Assembly: GCF_000203815.1 (NCBI RefSeq)
Contig: NW_004457729.1
Coordinates: 3,224,674-3,288,673, forward strand
DNA length: 64,000 bases
Direction: 5' to 3'
Source: Cavenderia fasciculata
Lineage: Eukaryota > Evosea > Eumycetozoa > Acytosteliales > Cavenderiaceae
The stretch's first letter is position 1; the number at the start of each line of letters is the position of its first letter. The notes below the pieces were generated by a model. That model worked only from the letters and a program-made list of their open reading frames with translations, made no database searches and was not told the DNA's origin. The translations under genes and the position numbers were made by a program. Positions 1-11,333 of the stretch are shown here, piece by piece.

Positions 1-2549
1 CAGCCGTCATTAACAAATGTAAAGAAGCCGACAATTATTCAAACATTATAAAGTTGATTAAAGATAGCTTTTCACTTCCCTCTGAAATTGCAAGTTTATT
101 TTTGGTATCTGTATGGTCAAAATGAAGAAGAATTAGAATAAGAATATTTCCTAAATATATTATATTGTTATATATACTAACATCTATCTATCTATCTATC
201 TATTATTATTATTATTTATATTGTAGAAGGATAAAAAATGTGTAAATAATAATTATGATTATTTCCAAGGTATCGATTTGATTGAAGCAAGAAAGGTATT
301 CAAGTCATTACAAGATTTGGGGAGAGCTGATGTTCTCCAATCTCTCATTGAATCTTCAACCAATTTAAGTGCATCTGTTAAATTCAATGCCAGAGCCTAT
401 AAAGAACCAGATGAATTAAGATCAATTGTCATTTTATTTCAAGTATCTATCTATCGACCAAGCATTTAATTATAATTTAGAACCTATATCGATCACTAAT
501 CATTTTGATTTATTTCTCTATAGAATCCATTAATATATGATTTGGAATATGTAACAGTATTGACCAATTTATTCCAAGCAATTCGAGCATTAAAAGAATT
601 GGAAATCAAAAGATTAGATGAATCAAAGAAAAAGAATGTTCCTATACAAGGTCCTATTTTAACTTTGATTCTTCAAGAATGGTTATCAACGTATGTTTAA
701 TATTTTTTTAAAAAAGACAAAGAGAAAATTAGAGATTAACCAATTGTTTGTATGTTTGTTGCAGATTTTCAAAAGAACATTTTATACAATATTTAACAAA
801 CACTCAACAATTTGTATCGGTCAGGTTAATGACTGCAGACAATATTACCTTGAATGAAGATTTACCAATTATGGGTGCATGTCAAATGCTCAGTTTATTA
901 TGTTTGTATTCATTAATGAATAGTAGTAGAAAAGTTAAATGAGGTTATTAATAATTTGATTGCTTTATAGATAAAAATAATGAAAGATCAAAACATGTTT
1001 TATATACAGAATTTTATAATGATTTGATTAATTTAAATTTAGATTTATCAACAGATTATTTGAATTGGAAGGGTAAAGGGTAAGTAAAAAAAAAGAAACT
1101 CTACTTTTTTAAATATTTCATACTCATAATAATTCTATTCAATTTTATAGATTTAGCTTTACATCTTGTCCATTTATTTTAAATACATTAACAAAGAGTA
1201 CTTATTTACAAATTGATCATAGATTGGAACAAAATCAATTTAGAGCTCAAGTTCCTGGATTTGAATATGTAGTTTTAAAAGTACACCGAGAGAATATTAT
1301 AAATGATACTTTGAATCTTGTAAGTAGTCATTAGAGTTATAAATCTTTAAAGATCTTTGAATTGGACTAATCTTATCTTTTTTGTAGATACAAAAATATA
1401 AAAGGAGAGAATATTTAAGAAGAGAATTAAAGATTCAATTTATTGGTGAAGATGGTGTTGATCAAGGAGGAGTTCAAAAGGAATTCTTTCAAATTGTAGT
1501 TAGAAGGATTTTCGACTCTGAATTTGGAATGTTTAAATATAACGAATCAACAAGAACCTGGTGGTTCAATCCAAATTCAAGTGATTTATTAGAGTTTGAA
1601 TTAATTGGTATTGTAAGTTATATATCACAACAAAAAAAAAAAAAAAAAAAAGAGATAGAATTATAATAATTCTCAACTTTTAATATTTTTTTTTTCTTTA
1701 GATACTTGGATTGGCTCTTTATAATACAACAATTTTAGATGTACATTTTCCAACAGCAGTATATAAAAAGTTATTAAATATTCCTATTGGATTGGATGAT
1801 GTTGAATCGATTGATCCAATGATTCATCAGAGTTTGATCAAACTACGAGAATCAAAAGAAGATGTTTCAGATTGGATGACTTATTTTTCGGTTGAAGTGG
1901 ATTACTATGGACAAACCAAAATCATTGATTTGAAACCAGGAGGAAACGACATCCCGGTGGACAATAACAACAGAGAGGAATACATCCGACTGTATACACA
2001 CTATCTTTTGGAATCTTCTATTGCCAGTCAATGGGACCACTTTAAAAAAGGTTTTACCCTAGTTTGCGATACTCCCTTTTTGGCATTTATCCGTGCCGAA
2101 GAATTGGAAGATCTTATTTGTGGAGTTGAAGATTTAGATTTTGAAGAATTGGAAAAGAATACAATTTATGAAGGTGGTTTTACTAAAGATGATTCAACTA
2201 TTATGTATGTAAAAATTAAATATATTAGATATATAAATTAATTTAATATTTAATATTAATATTTTAATTAATTTATTTCTTTTTTAGATTTTTCTGGCAA
2301 GTAATTCATAGTCTTTCAAATGACTTGAAAAAGAAATTTTTATCGTTTACAACTGGTAGTGATAGAGTACCATATGGTGGGTTGTCGAAATTACAATTTT
2401 CAATCACCAAACAGCCAGACTCTGATCGTTTACCATCGGCTCACACTTGTTTCAATGCACTCATCCTCCCAAGTTATCCAACAAAAGAAAAGTTGGAAAC
2501 TCTATTATTAAAAGCCATCCAAAATTCAGAAGGGTTTGGATTAAGATAA
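1..2549 (+). CDS. HECT-type E3 ubiquitin ligase, UBE3A-like (5' partial)
   Basis: Transfers ubiquitin from an E2 to a catalytic cysteine and then to substrate. The gene enters from the left edge. I read nine exons: <3-104, 227-442, 524-690, 765-922, 971-1079, 1151-1319, 1388-1612, 1702-2204 and 2288-2549; all junction phases agree. The N-terminal part resembles the UBE3A region before the HECT domain (NPLIYDLEYV, ERSKHVLYTEFYND). The full HECT domain runs from about 1388 to the stop: FIGEDGVDQGGVQKEFFQ, then the N-lobe ending GLALYNTTILDVHFP, then the C-lobe GSDRVPYGGL. The active-site cysteine in LPSAHTCFNALILPSY is codon 2448-2450. The protein ends FGLR, typical of HECT ligases. UBE3A-type is the best match by motif; HECTD2 is the alternative. 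The domain call is firm, the orthologue less so. Confidence 0.93.
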
Positions 2550-2790
2550 TCAAAAAAAAAAGAAAAAGAAAAGAAGGAAAAAGAAGGATAACCCCTCCTA
2601 TTTTTTTTTTGGTTTCATGACATATATACATATATATAAAAGAGTATTATAAATAGTAACAATAGCAGAAAATGATAACATTACCAAATGATAATAATAA
2701 AATAAGGATGTCATAATACTAATCATGATAATGGTAGTTTTGTACAAAAAAAAATTGTCATAGGTCGTAGTAGTAGTATATCATTAGTGT

Positions 2791-3962
2791 TTATTTACAA
2801 TGCGGGGAAGACTTTTGAATCTCTGTAATTTCAATTTCTCTAGCCAATAATTTTGATTTAATTTCTAGATGATTTTTTGTCAATTCTTTTAAATCTCTTT
2901 CTCTAGAACAAAGATTTCTTTGTCTTTCCATAAGTTCTCCTTCTCTTTCCATAATTCTTGTTTCTCTTTCCATAATTTCTCTCTCTCGCAATTCAAATCC
3001 TCCCCCTCTTTCTGTATCGATACAGTTATCATATCTATATAATTCTTGTTTTCCGCTAACATCGCCATGTCTTGATCCAATATATCCTGTAACTTTTGTA
3101 TTCTCTTCCCATCCTTGTTGACTGCTTTTATCTCTTTTTTCCAATTTTGTTCTGGGAATATTTCTATTGTTACAATCTTTGTTTCTGTTGTTTTGATCGG
3201 TATTACTATTGTTTCCATCGTTTCCATCGTTTCCATTGTTTCCATTGTCGTTGATGGTGGTGGTGATGTTTGATTTTTGTTTTTGATCTTTTTCAATATA
3301 TTGCAAGCAGATTCTTCCTCTTGTAGACATCTCTTTGGTTTCTGTTTGTTGGTATTGGTTTTTGTAGTCGCAGTTGTCGTCGTCGTCGTCGTCGTTGACG
3401 ATGTTGTTCCCTTTGTCTTGTTGTTGTTGTTGCAATCCTTTTGTTTTTCTTTTTCTTTCTCTTTCTTCTTCTTGGTCTCTTTCTTCTCCTTCTTGACTTG
3501 CTTTTCTTTTTTGGTCGTAATTGTCTGTTTGTTGTTGGCATTGTTGATATTGTTGTTGGTATTGTTGTTGATATTGTTGTTGGTATTGTTGTTGGTATTG
3601 TTGTTGGTATTGCTGTTGACATTGTTGGGACAACAGTTGGGAATAAAGTTGACGTTCACCACCGGTGGGGTGGTGTTGTTGCACGATGCAGGGTCCACCT
3701 GAGCGGACTTCTTTGCCTTGGGAGGATTGGTCATTCTGTTTCTCGACTCTGTCAACTGCTTGAGACAGTTGAGTACAATCGGACTGTTGCAAGAGTATAT
3801 GTTTCGTAGTTGAGATTCCGTCAGTCTTACATCCTGACAGATGCTTTGGTACTCTGGAGGTAGAGAACTGCAAGGATTGGACGTAGGGAGAGGTGGTATT
3901 TGTGCACACCCCTCTCCTACTCCTGCTGTCGATGACTTCAATCCCATCGTCGTTGTTGTCTC

Positions 3963-3999
<37 letters not shown>

Positions 4000-4202
4000 A
4001 GTAGTCTCTCTTTCTCTTGTCGAAAAAGGGCACAACGATTTATCTGTGCTGCTATTGTCGGTATTGTCGACGTCGACGTCGTCATCGATTCGCAAGAGGA
4101 GGTTGTTATTGGTGTTGGTGTTTGTTGTTGTAGAGGAGGAGGGTCCGCTTCCGCTGGACAACCCAGCTCTGTCTTTATATTCTTCTTCTCTTCGTTCATC
4201 AT
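2791..4202 (-). CDS. Low-complexity coiled-coil protein, two overlapping frames
   Basis: Two minus-strand frames are open over the same 1.3 kb. One starts at 4202 and stops at 2889 (437 codons). The other is open from 4245 to 2791 (484 codons). The first looks coding over most of its length: ordinary-composition stretches (PPEYQSICQDVRLTESQLRN, CNSPIVLNCLKQLTESRNRM) alternate with poly-Q, N and K runs, and it ends in a Trp/Lys/Glu heptad coiled coil (REKLWKEKQELWKEKENLW). After its stop, the second frame gives a natural continuation (KELTKNHLEIKSKLLAREIE) to 2791. I suspect the true product follows the first frame and enters the second near 2890-2900, through a 1-nt sequence error or a real break. 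No known family recognised. The divergent ankyrin gene starts at 4529. Confidence 0.5.
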
Positions 4203-4528
4203 AGTTGTAATTATTGCATAGTGATTCGACTTTCATATGAACCACCTATACTATACCGAGATACTCTATCTATCTATCTATCTATATATTATCTCTGTAG
4301 TCACCTTTAATTAAAAGAATTGAATAGGTGTCACAAACCTAAACTACTGTCAGGTGTGCCACGAAAAACAAAAGAAAATTCGATGAGGTCAGAGTAAAGT
4401 TTGTCTGAGTTCTGAGATGGAATCAGAAGGACAGCTCAAGTTCTTCTTCTTCTTCGAGAACAAGCAAACACAAAGTACTAGTACTTTAACTCAAGATACT
4501 ATTATTTATACGATACAACGATCAATAC

Positions 4529-6111
4529 ATGTCACTTATTCATAAATTTAAGAATATCAACTTTGAAGATGATGATGATGGTGACGATCAAGATCAATCA
4601 TCAAGTGTCGTTTGTCATACTGCTGGATTGACGACTACGACTACGACTACGATCACATTCATAACTATATTTAGAAATATATTCATACGCAAGAATATAT
4701 TCAATGCAATTAGTTCAATATCTGAAATAGACAGACAGTTGATGGTCATCTTGAACGAGGACAGCTCGGCAACACATATGTTTGAAAAGGGATCTGTCAT
4801 TGTCCAATTACCATTCTTTGATATAATAGAACGTTATTGTATGAGATGGGAGTTTATTAAACATTATCTACCACTTGATCATCATCTTCCTCCTCTTCCT
4901 CAACAACAAACAAATGATAATGATGATACAACTACCACAACAATAACACCTCCTCCTCCTCCAACTACAACATCTATTATAATAGAACCAGAAAGATTAT
5001 TAAAATGTTTAAATAGATATCCTAAACATCCAAATGCAACCCTAGATACATTTCTTTGTCTCATTGAATGGTCAAGAAAAGTGTATGGTGTAGATTTTGA
5101 ACCAAAGAAACCATTTATGATGTCGTGTTGTGAAAATGGTCATCTCGATATACTCTCATGGACACATCGACATTATCCCAATGTATACTGCTCAAAGAAT
5201 GCAATGAATAGTGCCGCCAAGCGAGGACATCTCTCGGTGGTAGAATTCTTACATTTCAATAGAACGGAGGGTGCCAATACCGATGCAATGGATTGGGCGA
5301 GTATCAATGGACACATTAAAATCATTCAATTCTTGCACGAGTATCGTAAAGAGGGGTGCACCAAGAATGCAATGGTAGGTGCTTCCAAGAACGGACATCT
5401 TCAAGTTATCAAGTTGCTCGATCAAATGGGAGCGTTGTCAACTACCGAAGCTATGGATTGGGCTGCACGAAACTCACATCTCTCAATTGTAAAGTATTTA
5501 CATTATAATAGAACTGAAGGGTGCACAACACTAGCACTAGACTATGCATCTAGATCTGGTGACTTGGACATGGTATCATTTTTACATCATAATCGATCAG
5601 AAGGAGCTACCACCGACGCAATGGATTGGGCTGCGGAAAATAACCACATTGAAATTGTAAAGTTCCTTCATCTCAATCGTACAGAAGGTTGTAGTATAGA
5701 TGCAATTGATAAAGCATCTAGATATGGATTCATTGATATTGTTAAAGTATGTCCAAAAAGTATTAAAATATTAAAATATTAATATTAATTATCATTCCAA
5801 TTTCCAGTTTCTACATTTTAATAGAACTGAAGGATGTTCAACCAATGCTATGAATTCAGCTGCAATGAATGGCAATTTTGAAATAGTTAAAGTATGTATT
5901 TAGATAAATATAATTATATTATATCTATCTTGTTTGCTATTCTATAACTATTAATATTATTTCCTTCTTTCTTTTAATATTTCTTTTAAAGTTTCTTCAT
6001 TATAATCGGTCAGAGGGGTGCACTCCGTTGGGAAGGTTATGGGCACACGAGAATGAGTTTCATGAGGTGGCAGAATTCTTGTACGATAATCGATCTGAAT
6101 CAAGAGTTTAA
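4529..6111 (+). CDS. Ankyrin-repeat protein, dictyostelid FRNI family
   Basis: Three exons: 4529-5746, 5808-5891 and 5992-6111, all phase 0. The N-terminus has a short acidic and Thr-rich stretch, then TIFRNIFIRKNIFNAI, the FRNI..IF..I signature also seen in the tandem array at 32-39 kb. From about residue 200 there are at least nine ankyrin-like repeats of about 31-34 residues, with a recurring core such as AMDWAAENNHIEIVKFLHLN followed by RTEGC. The 84-nt second exon encodes close to one repeat. The last repeat is incomplete and ends at SESRV. Such repeats mediate protein-protein contacts; no catalytic domain is visible. Dictyostelids have large families of these proteins with mostly unknown roles. 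Confidence 0.88.
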
Positions 6112-6718
6112 ATTAACTCTTGAGTACATATGTACCAGTATTACCACCATCATCATCATCATCATCATCCGAACCGACATGATATATGGTTGCCCAGGGG
6201 AATGGACTGTATCCCTTTTGCAAACAAGGTCGGAAATAATTTAGGGAAGGGACAATGAGATCAGCATGATGATGGTACCGTAAAAATGGAATCACGGAAC
6301 GAAAGATCTGAGGAAATGGAACGACGACGAATTTTACCTCCACTTTTGACGTTTCTTTTTCTGTAGTTTTCAAGCAACCCCCTCATCACATCAAAAAACC
6401 AAAGCGACTGTTGGGTTTACAAATTTTAATCAATCATTCATTACTGTATATCCACACACTAACTTCTATATATATATCATATCATATTATACACACAAGT
6501 GATCAACGGCAGTCTCATTCATTTGATGGATAGTAATAATAGTAGTTGTAGTAGGTTAGTAGTTAGTAGTTAGTAACAGGATAGATAGTTATGTAATATA
6601 GTAATAGTAATTATAATAATAATATCTAAATAATAATAATAATAGTAGTAAATAGTTAATATATTTGTGTGTATATATTGTATATTGTATAATCATCAAT
6701 CAAAAAAACATTGAAAAA
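6112..6718. other. Intergenic region between the ankyrin and membrane-protein genes
   Basis: AT-rich, with TAG/TAA triplet runs near 6540-6660. It contains a CAT-repeat tract near 6149-6169. Open frames here are low complexity and I do not support any as coding. It should hold the promoter of the gene starting at 6719. Confidence 0.5.
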
Positions 6719-7858
6719 ATGTCTTTACCAACAACGTCATCGTCGTTGTCATCATCATCATCGACAGAGTTGCAAGAAATATCACCATCAAACTTTGAGA
6801 TTATAGGATTAATCTATTTTGGGTATGGTAGTGGACTACCAAAGAATATACAACTGGGCTTTGAAATAGCTCTCACCACATGGCATGTACTTTTAACAAT
6901 AGCGAGTTTGTATCTCATCCTTTCCGTCAAAAGGTTGAAATACAACAAAATAGCAAAACTTGTATTCTATATCATCTTTATTCATGCATTGTGTATGTAC
7001 AATATATATAAATAAGACAAGAGACAACTAGATATCTATATCAAACGTATATATATATATATATTAATATTTACTTTTTATTTACATTTAGCAAAATCAA
7101 TATCAAACTTAATATTTATTTATTTGTTGTGTGGAAAATCTGAACATCAGAGTAGTGCATCGATAGCATTTGAAACATTTGAATTGTGTGGCATTATAAC
7201 GTACTATTGTATGTACGGTATTGTACTATTTTCATGGGTCGAAGTGGTGTTTAGAGTGGAGCATTTGGGACACGGAGAAGACAGGGTGCGTATATGGCGT
7301 AACCTATTTTGCGTGTTTACCTCTATTTGGATCTTGGCCATCTTTATCATTAGCGAGTTGTTTTTAAATGTGGATCGTGATTTTGCCATCATGGTGTTTG
7401 GTATTGGTTTGATTGTGATCTCGGTGTTTTCGTTTGCACTGTCCATTGCCTTTATCGTCTATTGGGTTAAGTTGCATCGTATGGTGCGCTCGATCAAGTT
7501 GGCGAGCAGTATCCAGTCCAACCCCAACAGCGTGTCGCCGTTCCTCAGACGTGTCGGTATCATGGCCATCATATTTATCCTCTGTCTCGATATCAAGATT
7601 GTCCACTATTTCGTCAACATTGACTCTCCGTTCCAGTCGTCCATCTGGGATCTCTACGCACTCAACTATCTGCCAGAGGCAATCGCAGTGACGGTTGCCC
7701 TCGTCTTTTTCGCTTCCTCCTATGTCCGCAACGACTCAAGCTCCAACACTAGCTCCAACACCAGTTCCAACTCGACTGCTGTCAATAGCAGTTCCATGTC
7801 TGAAACTGAAAGAGCTAATCATAAAAGAAGAGAAGAGAAAATTGCACTTTTAAATTAA
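6719..7858 (+). CDS. Multi-span (about 7 TM) membrane protein, possible THH1/TOM1/TOM3 type
   Basis: Two exons: 6719-6992 and 7092-7858, the intron splitting a Ser codon; 346 residues. After a Ser-rich N-terminus come several hydrophobic helices: IALTTWHVLLTIASLYLIL, AKLVFYIIFIHAL, a helix containing YYCMYGIVLFSWVEVVFRVE, FCVFTSIWILAIFIISELFL, IMVFGIGLIVISVFSFALSI, VGIMAIIFILCLDIKIVHYF and IAVTVALVFFASSYV. The tail is a hydrophilic Ser/Asn repeat ending in a basic, Glu-rich segment. The order of helices and the SWVEV motif recall the THH1/TOM1/TOM3 family, whose plant members bind tobamovirus replication proteins. That assignment is tentative; a GPCR-like protein is the alternative. Converges with the small gene at 8331-8707. 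Confidence 0.75.
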
Positions 7859-8106
7859 CCCTCTCAACTTATCATCTAAACAACAACAACAACAACAACA
7901 ACCTCCCTCCCCTCCCCTCCCCCTCCCCAAAACAACCATACGAATGGAACACAACCAACAACTAATAGGTTTTAATATTATTCGAATAATACTCCATTTC
8001 CTTTGCACATATATTTTACACACTGCAAACAACAATATTAATATCAATCTCTATTCAATAAATAGATTTGATAGATAATAATAATAATAATAATAAATAA
8101 TAATAA

Positions 8107-8148
8107 TAATGATTATACCAACCATTTTATAAGATGGTATAATCATTA
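8107..8148. repeat. Perfect 14-bp inverted repeat between convergent genes
   Basis: Left arm 8107-8120 (TAATGATTATACCA) is the exact reverse complement of 8135-8148, with a 14-nt loop. It lies 250 bp past the stop at 7858 and 180 bp past the opposite stop at 8331. Possible 3'-end RNA structure or remnant of a small mobile element. Confidence 0.6.
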
Positions 8149-8237
8149 TAGCGAATTTAATTTAAAAAGATACATACACATGCTCCCCAATCCACATCAT
8201 GGAAACATGTAACATTACATACATCTTGTCTTTACAA

Positions 8238-8262
8238 AAGGGTAGGATCCAATCCTACCCTT
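8238..8262. repeat. Tight 11-bp hairpin with 3-nt loop
   Basis: AAGGGTAGGAT at 8238-8248 pairs perfectly with 8252-8262, leaving a 3-nt loop. It is unusually GC-rich for this intergenic DNA and lies about 70 bp past the stop at 8331 of the minus-strand gene. Candidate 3'-UTR structure; strand of action unknown. Confidence 0.6.
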
Positions 8263-8330
8263 CCATTTATTAATATTCTTCTGTTTCTATTTACATTATT
8301 TACATCCAACTTCTTCTTTTCGAATTTCCA

Positions 8331-8707
8331 TTAAGAGTTTAGATGTTTCTTTAAAGATATTTCTTCAAGCTATAAATAGATTCAAGTTAGTTTGATTAGA
8401 GATGATTTGATTGATTTGTATAACATACTTGAAGTCTATGTATTTGATCAGCAATCATATGTTTTAAACGATGTAATACTCTTGCTTCATCTTCCAATTG
8501 ATCTATTGTACTTTGTAGAGATGCTGTGAAAGGGATGATAACTTGATTATCAAGTGTCGGTGCAGGCGCACTACCAATATTGTTGTTGTTATTTAATAGA
8601 TCTGTTAAAGTCGTATCGTCGTCGTTGTTGTTATAGACCTGTATTCTTGAATCTGTTGTAACATCGTCATCTTGTTCTGTTAGATTGATATCATCATCGT
8701 CATCCAT
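8331..8707 (-). CDS. Small acidic protein with C-terminal coiled coil
   Basis: Two exons: 8707-8429 and 8369-8331, phase 0; 105 residues. The short second exon encodes LEEISLKKHLNS. The first 50 residues are Asp/Asn/Thr-rich and acidic. A helical segment follows with a heptad pattern (SLQSTIDQLEDEARVLHRLK, then HMIADQIHRLQLEEIS). Size and layout fit a small subunit of a larger complex, for example of the BLOC or kinetochore type, but I do not recognise the family. The ordinary composition of the helical part and a clean splice into a short in-frame exon support a real gene. Confidence 0.72.
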
Positions 8708-9530
8708 TATATTATATATTTATATATTTATTTTATTTATATATGTATATCTTTGCAAAGACGAGGAAAGAGAAACAAAAAACCTTTTTTTGTACTACAA
8801 AAAAATCAAAATATAACTAACTAATAGTAATAAATAAATAAATATTTATTATTATCTTTTTTTCCTCTTCTTTAAATGTTTTATAAATAATAATAATAAT
8901 AATAATAGATGTATCTGAGCTCAGCGGAGCGTATTACTACTACTCTCAGATCTCATCCGGGAAATGATTGAACGAAATTCCGTGACACATCAGACGGACA
9001 ACAAACGACCGAGACGACGACTCAAAACTCTTGTAGATCAAGAGTTTCGGCATCTTACTCTTTTGCAAATTGCGCTGGTTCAATTTGGGTGGCGATTCGT
9101 CGTTTGCTTGTTTGTTGTTTACGGCAAAAGCTGGTTGATCAAGGGGAAGCGAAAGAAGGTGAAAGAAGTGCACAACCAAAAAAAAAAAGAAGAAGAAATT
9201 CGTTTTCTATTGGTTGGTGTGTGGTCATCGAAACGAGAAACATAAGCTTATTTTCTTACTTTTCATTATATATAAATATATATATTTATTTATTCAAATA
9301 GAGATTGATATCTGTCACATCACATCTATAACAATAACAACAACAAATATCTCTCCATCACCTTATCCTTTTTATTCTTCATTTAGTAATAATAATAATC
9401 ATCAAATTTGAAAAAACTAGTACTCGAGTGTCACTTCACCTTTGCTAGAGAACATTATTATTATTTATTTATTTTTTTAATATAACAACACATATATACA
9501 TATATACATATACAACACATATAGAAAGAA
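8708..9530. other. Divergent intergenic region upstream of the PRPP synthetase gene
   Basis: AT-rich except for 8915-9240, which is visibly higher in GC. That part is open in both directions (plus 8964-9245, minus 9179-8946), but neither translation resembles a domain. It contains a perfect 9-bp inverted repeat, AAACTCTTG at 9025-9033 against 9039-9047, with a 5-nt loop. It may be transcribed 5'-UTR or a small RNA. Confidence 0.4.
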
Positions 9531-10820
9531 ATGGGTGACAGAATCAAGATTTTAGCAGGTAACGCTCACATGGACCTTGCCTTGGAGATTTGTAAAGATT
9601 TGAATATTCAACTCGGCAAGGCTCATATTGGCAAGTTCTCCAATGGTGAAACCACTGTTATGATCAACGAGTCTATCAGAGATATGGATGTCTACATTAT
9701 CCAACCAACTTGCAATCCAAATGTTAATGGTAAAATCATTAATCATCATCACTACAACAACAACAACAACAACACCATTATCATATAACATATAACAATC
9801 AACAACTACTATGATAACAACTTTGGGCAAAGATAAAAGGAGATAGGAGATAGAAGAGAGAGAGAGAGGGAGAGATTAATTCTTTTGATCAAGCAACAAA
9901 AATGATTCTCTACTTTTGCTTTTTGTTTTTTTTTCTTAAAGATATTAATATCTATTCCTTTATTTTATCTATTTCCAACCAACAATAGATAACTTGATGG
10001 AGTTATTAATTATGGCTGACGCCATCAGAAGAGCATCGGCTCATAGAATTACGGCGGTAATTCCAGTATTTGGTTATGCCAGACAAGACAAGAAAGACAA
10101 GAGCAGAGCTCCCATCACTGGCAAGCTCGTTGCCAACCTCATCGAAACTGCCGGTATCGATCGTGTCATTACCATGGATTTACATGCTTCACAGATTCAA
10201 GGTTTCTTTAATGTATGATGTCATATGATAATTAATTAAATTATTACATTTGGTGAATAATATTAAAATTTAATTATTTAATTATTTAGATTCCAGTTGA
10301 CAATCTTTATGCCGAACCACAAATCATTAAATACATTCGTAAAAATATTCCAGGAGAGAAGGTTATTGTATCACCAGATGCTGGTGGTGTTAAGCGTGCC
10401 AAGTTGATCTCGGACAAGCTCGACGCCGAGTTGGCCATCATCCACAAGGAACGTAAGAAAGCCAATGAAGTCAGCGGTATGATCCTCGTCGGTGACGTCA
10501 AGGACAAGGTCGCCCTCATCGTCGACGATATGGCCGATACATGCGGTACTCTCGTCTCTGCCTGCGAAATGTTGATTGCCAAGGGTGCCACCCGTGTCTA
10601 TGCCCTCGTCACCCACGGTGTCTTGTCGGGCGATGCCATCAAGCGTCTCAACGAATCTTCACTCACCGAACTCGTCATCACCAACACCATCCCACACGCC
10701 GACAAGGCTGCCAATTGCTCAAAGCTCAAGACCATTAATATTGCTCATACTTTGGCCGAAGCCATCCGTCGTACTCACCACGGTGAAAGTATTTCATCTT
10801 TGTTCTCTGATACCAAGTAA
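9531..10820 (+). CDS. prs: Ribose-phosphate pyrophosphokinase (PRPP synthetase)
   Basis: Makes 5-phosphoribosyl-1-pyrophosphate from ribose-5-phosphate and ATP, feeding purine, pyrimidine, NAD, histidine and tryptophan synthesis; cytosolic. Three exons: 9531-9729, 9989-10212 and 10290-10820; 317 residues, the usual length. Visible motifs: N-terminal [11 protein letters not shown] and [12 protein letters not shown]; the PRPS signature [11 protein letters not shown]; the flexible-loop region [14 protein letters not shown]; and the ribose-phosphate/PRPP loop [10 protein letters not shown] near residue 220. Codon use is GC-richer in the third exon, as for highly expressed genes. The start at 9531 gives the typical N-terminus. 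Confidence 0.97.
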
Positions 10821-11333
10821 AACAAAAAGACGAAACATTCATAAACACAAAACAACACTCTAGAGATAGAGATAGATAAATAGATAGATTTTTTTTCAAC
10901 AAACAAAACAAAACAAACAAAACCAAACAAATATACATATACAGAAAATAGGATTACTAAAACTAAACAAACAAACAAAACAATTAATAATAACAATAAT
11001 AATAATAATAATAATAATGTCATTATCATCATCATCATTAAATAATCCGTAATGATACGGATTACGAAAACAAACAAAACAAAACTAAATATAATATTAT
11101 ATATACCATTTTTTTTTTCAAACTTGCACTTCATTCATTCATTAAATCAAACAAACAAACGAATGAATGAATGGATCTATAAAGGAGGATACCAATAAAT
11201 ATTAACCAATTCCATCAATCATTAATGACCAATTAATTAATGCAACAAAATAATTTTTCCAATTTTTGAAAGTCAGCAGAGCATGCACGCGATGTTCATG
11301 TAGTTGACATTTTATAACATCCAAGCATTATCG
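10821..11333. other. Intergenic region after the PRPP synthetase gene
   Basis: Low complexity: CAAA runs, TAA repeats (10988-11017) and CAT repeats (11026-11037). A 9-bp perfect hairpin (11043-11051 with 11056-11064, loop ATGA) lies about 220 bp past the stop at 10820. Region 11190-11330 should contain the promoter of the following gene. Confidence 0.5.
11043..11064. repeat. 9-bp perfect hairpin downstream of the PRPP synthetase gene
   Basis: TAATCCGTA (11043-11051) and its exact complement at 11056-11064 enclose a 4-nt loop. It resembles, in kind, the hairpins at 8107, 8238 and 45730, also just past gene ends. Confidence 0.5.

Larger units (their letters stand above)
7859..8330. other. Convergent intergenic region with two strong hairpins
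   Basis: Both neighbouring genes end here. It has a CAA run (7878-7899), a C-rich CCCTCC tract (7902-7928), TAA repeats (8081-8110), and two perfect inverted repeats described separately at 8107-8148 and 8238-8262. No supported ORF. Confidence 0.6.

Noticed and set aside
2889-2900. Programmed -1 frameshift in the coiled-coil gene
   Set aside because: No X XXY YYZ slippery heptamer or clear downstream pseudoknot at the switch point; an indel is simpler.
3277-4221. Plus-strand ORFs opposite the coiled-coil gene
   Set aside because: Poly-Val/Leu/Cys frames complementary to poly-Asn/Gln repeats; shadows of the minus-strand gene.
4453-4460. Heat-shock-like TTCGAGAA upstream of the ankyrin gene
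   Set aside because: Only one inverted pair; a functional element normally needs three or more units, and it lies in a TTC repeat.
8946-9245. Overlapping ORFs on both strands upstream of the PRPP synthetase gene
   Set aside because: Neither reads like a folded protein and there is no splice signal tying them to a neighbour.
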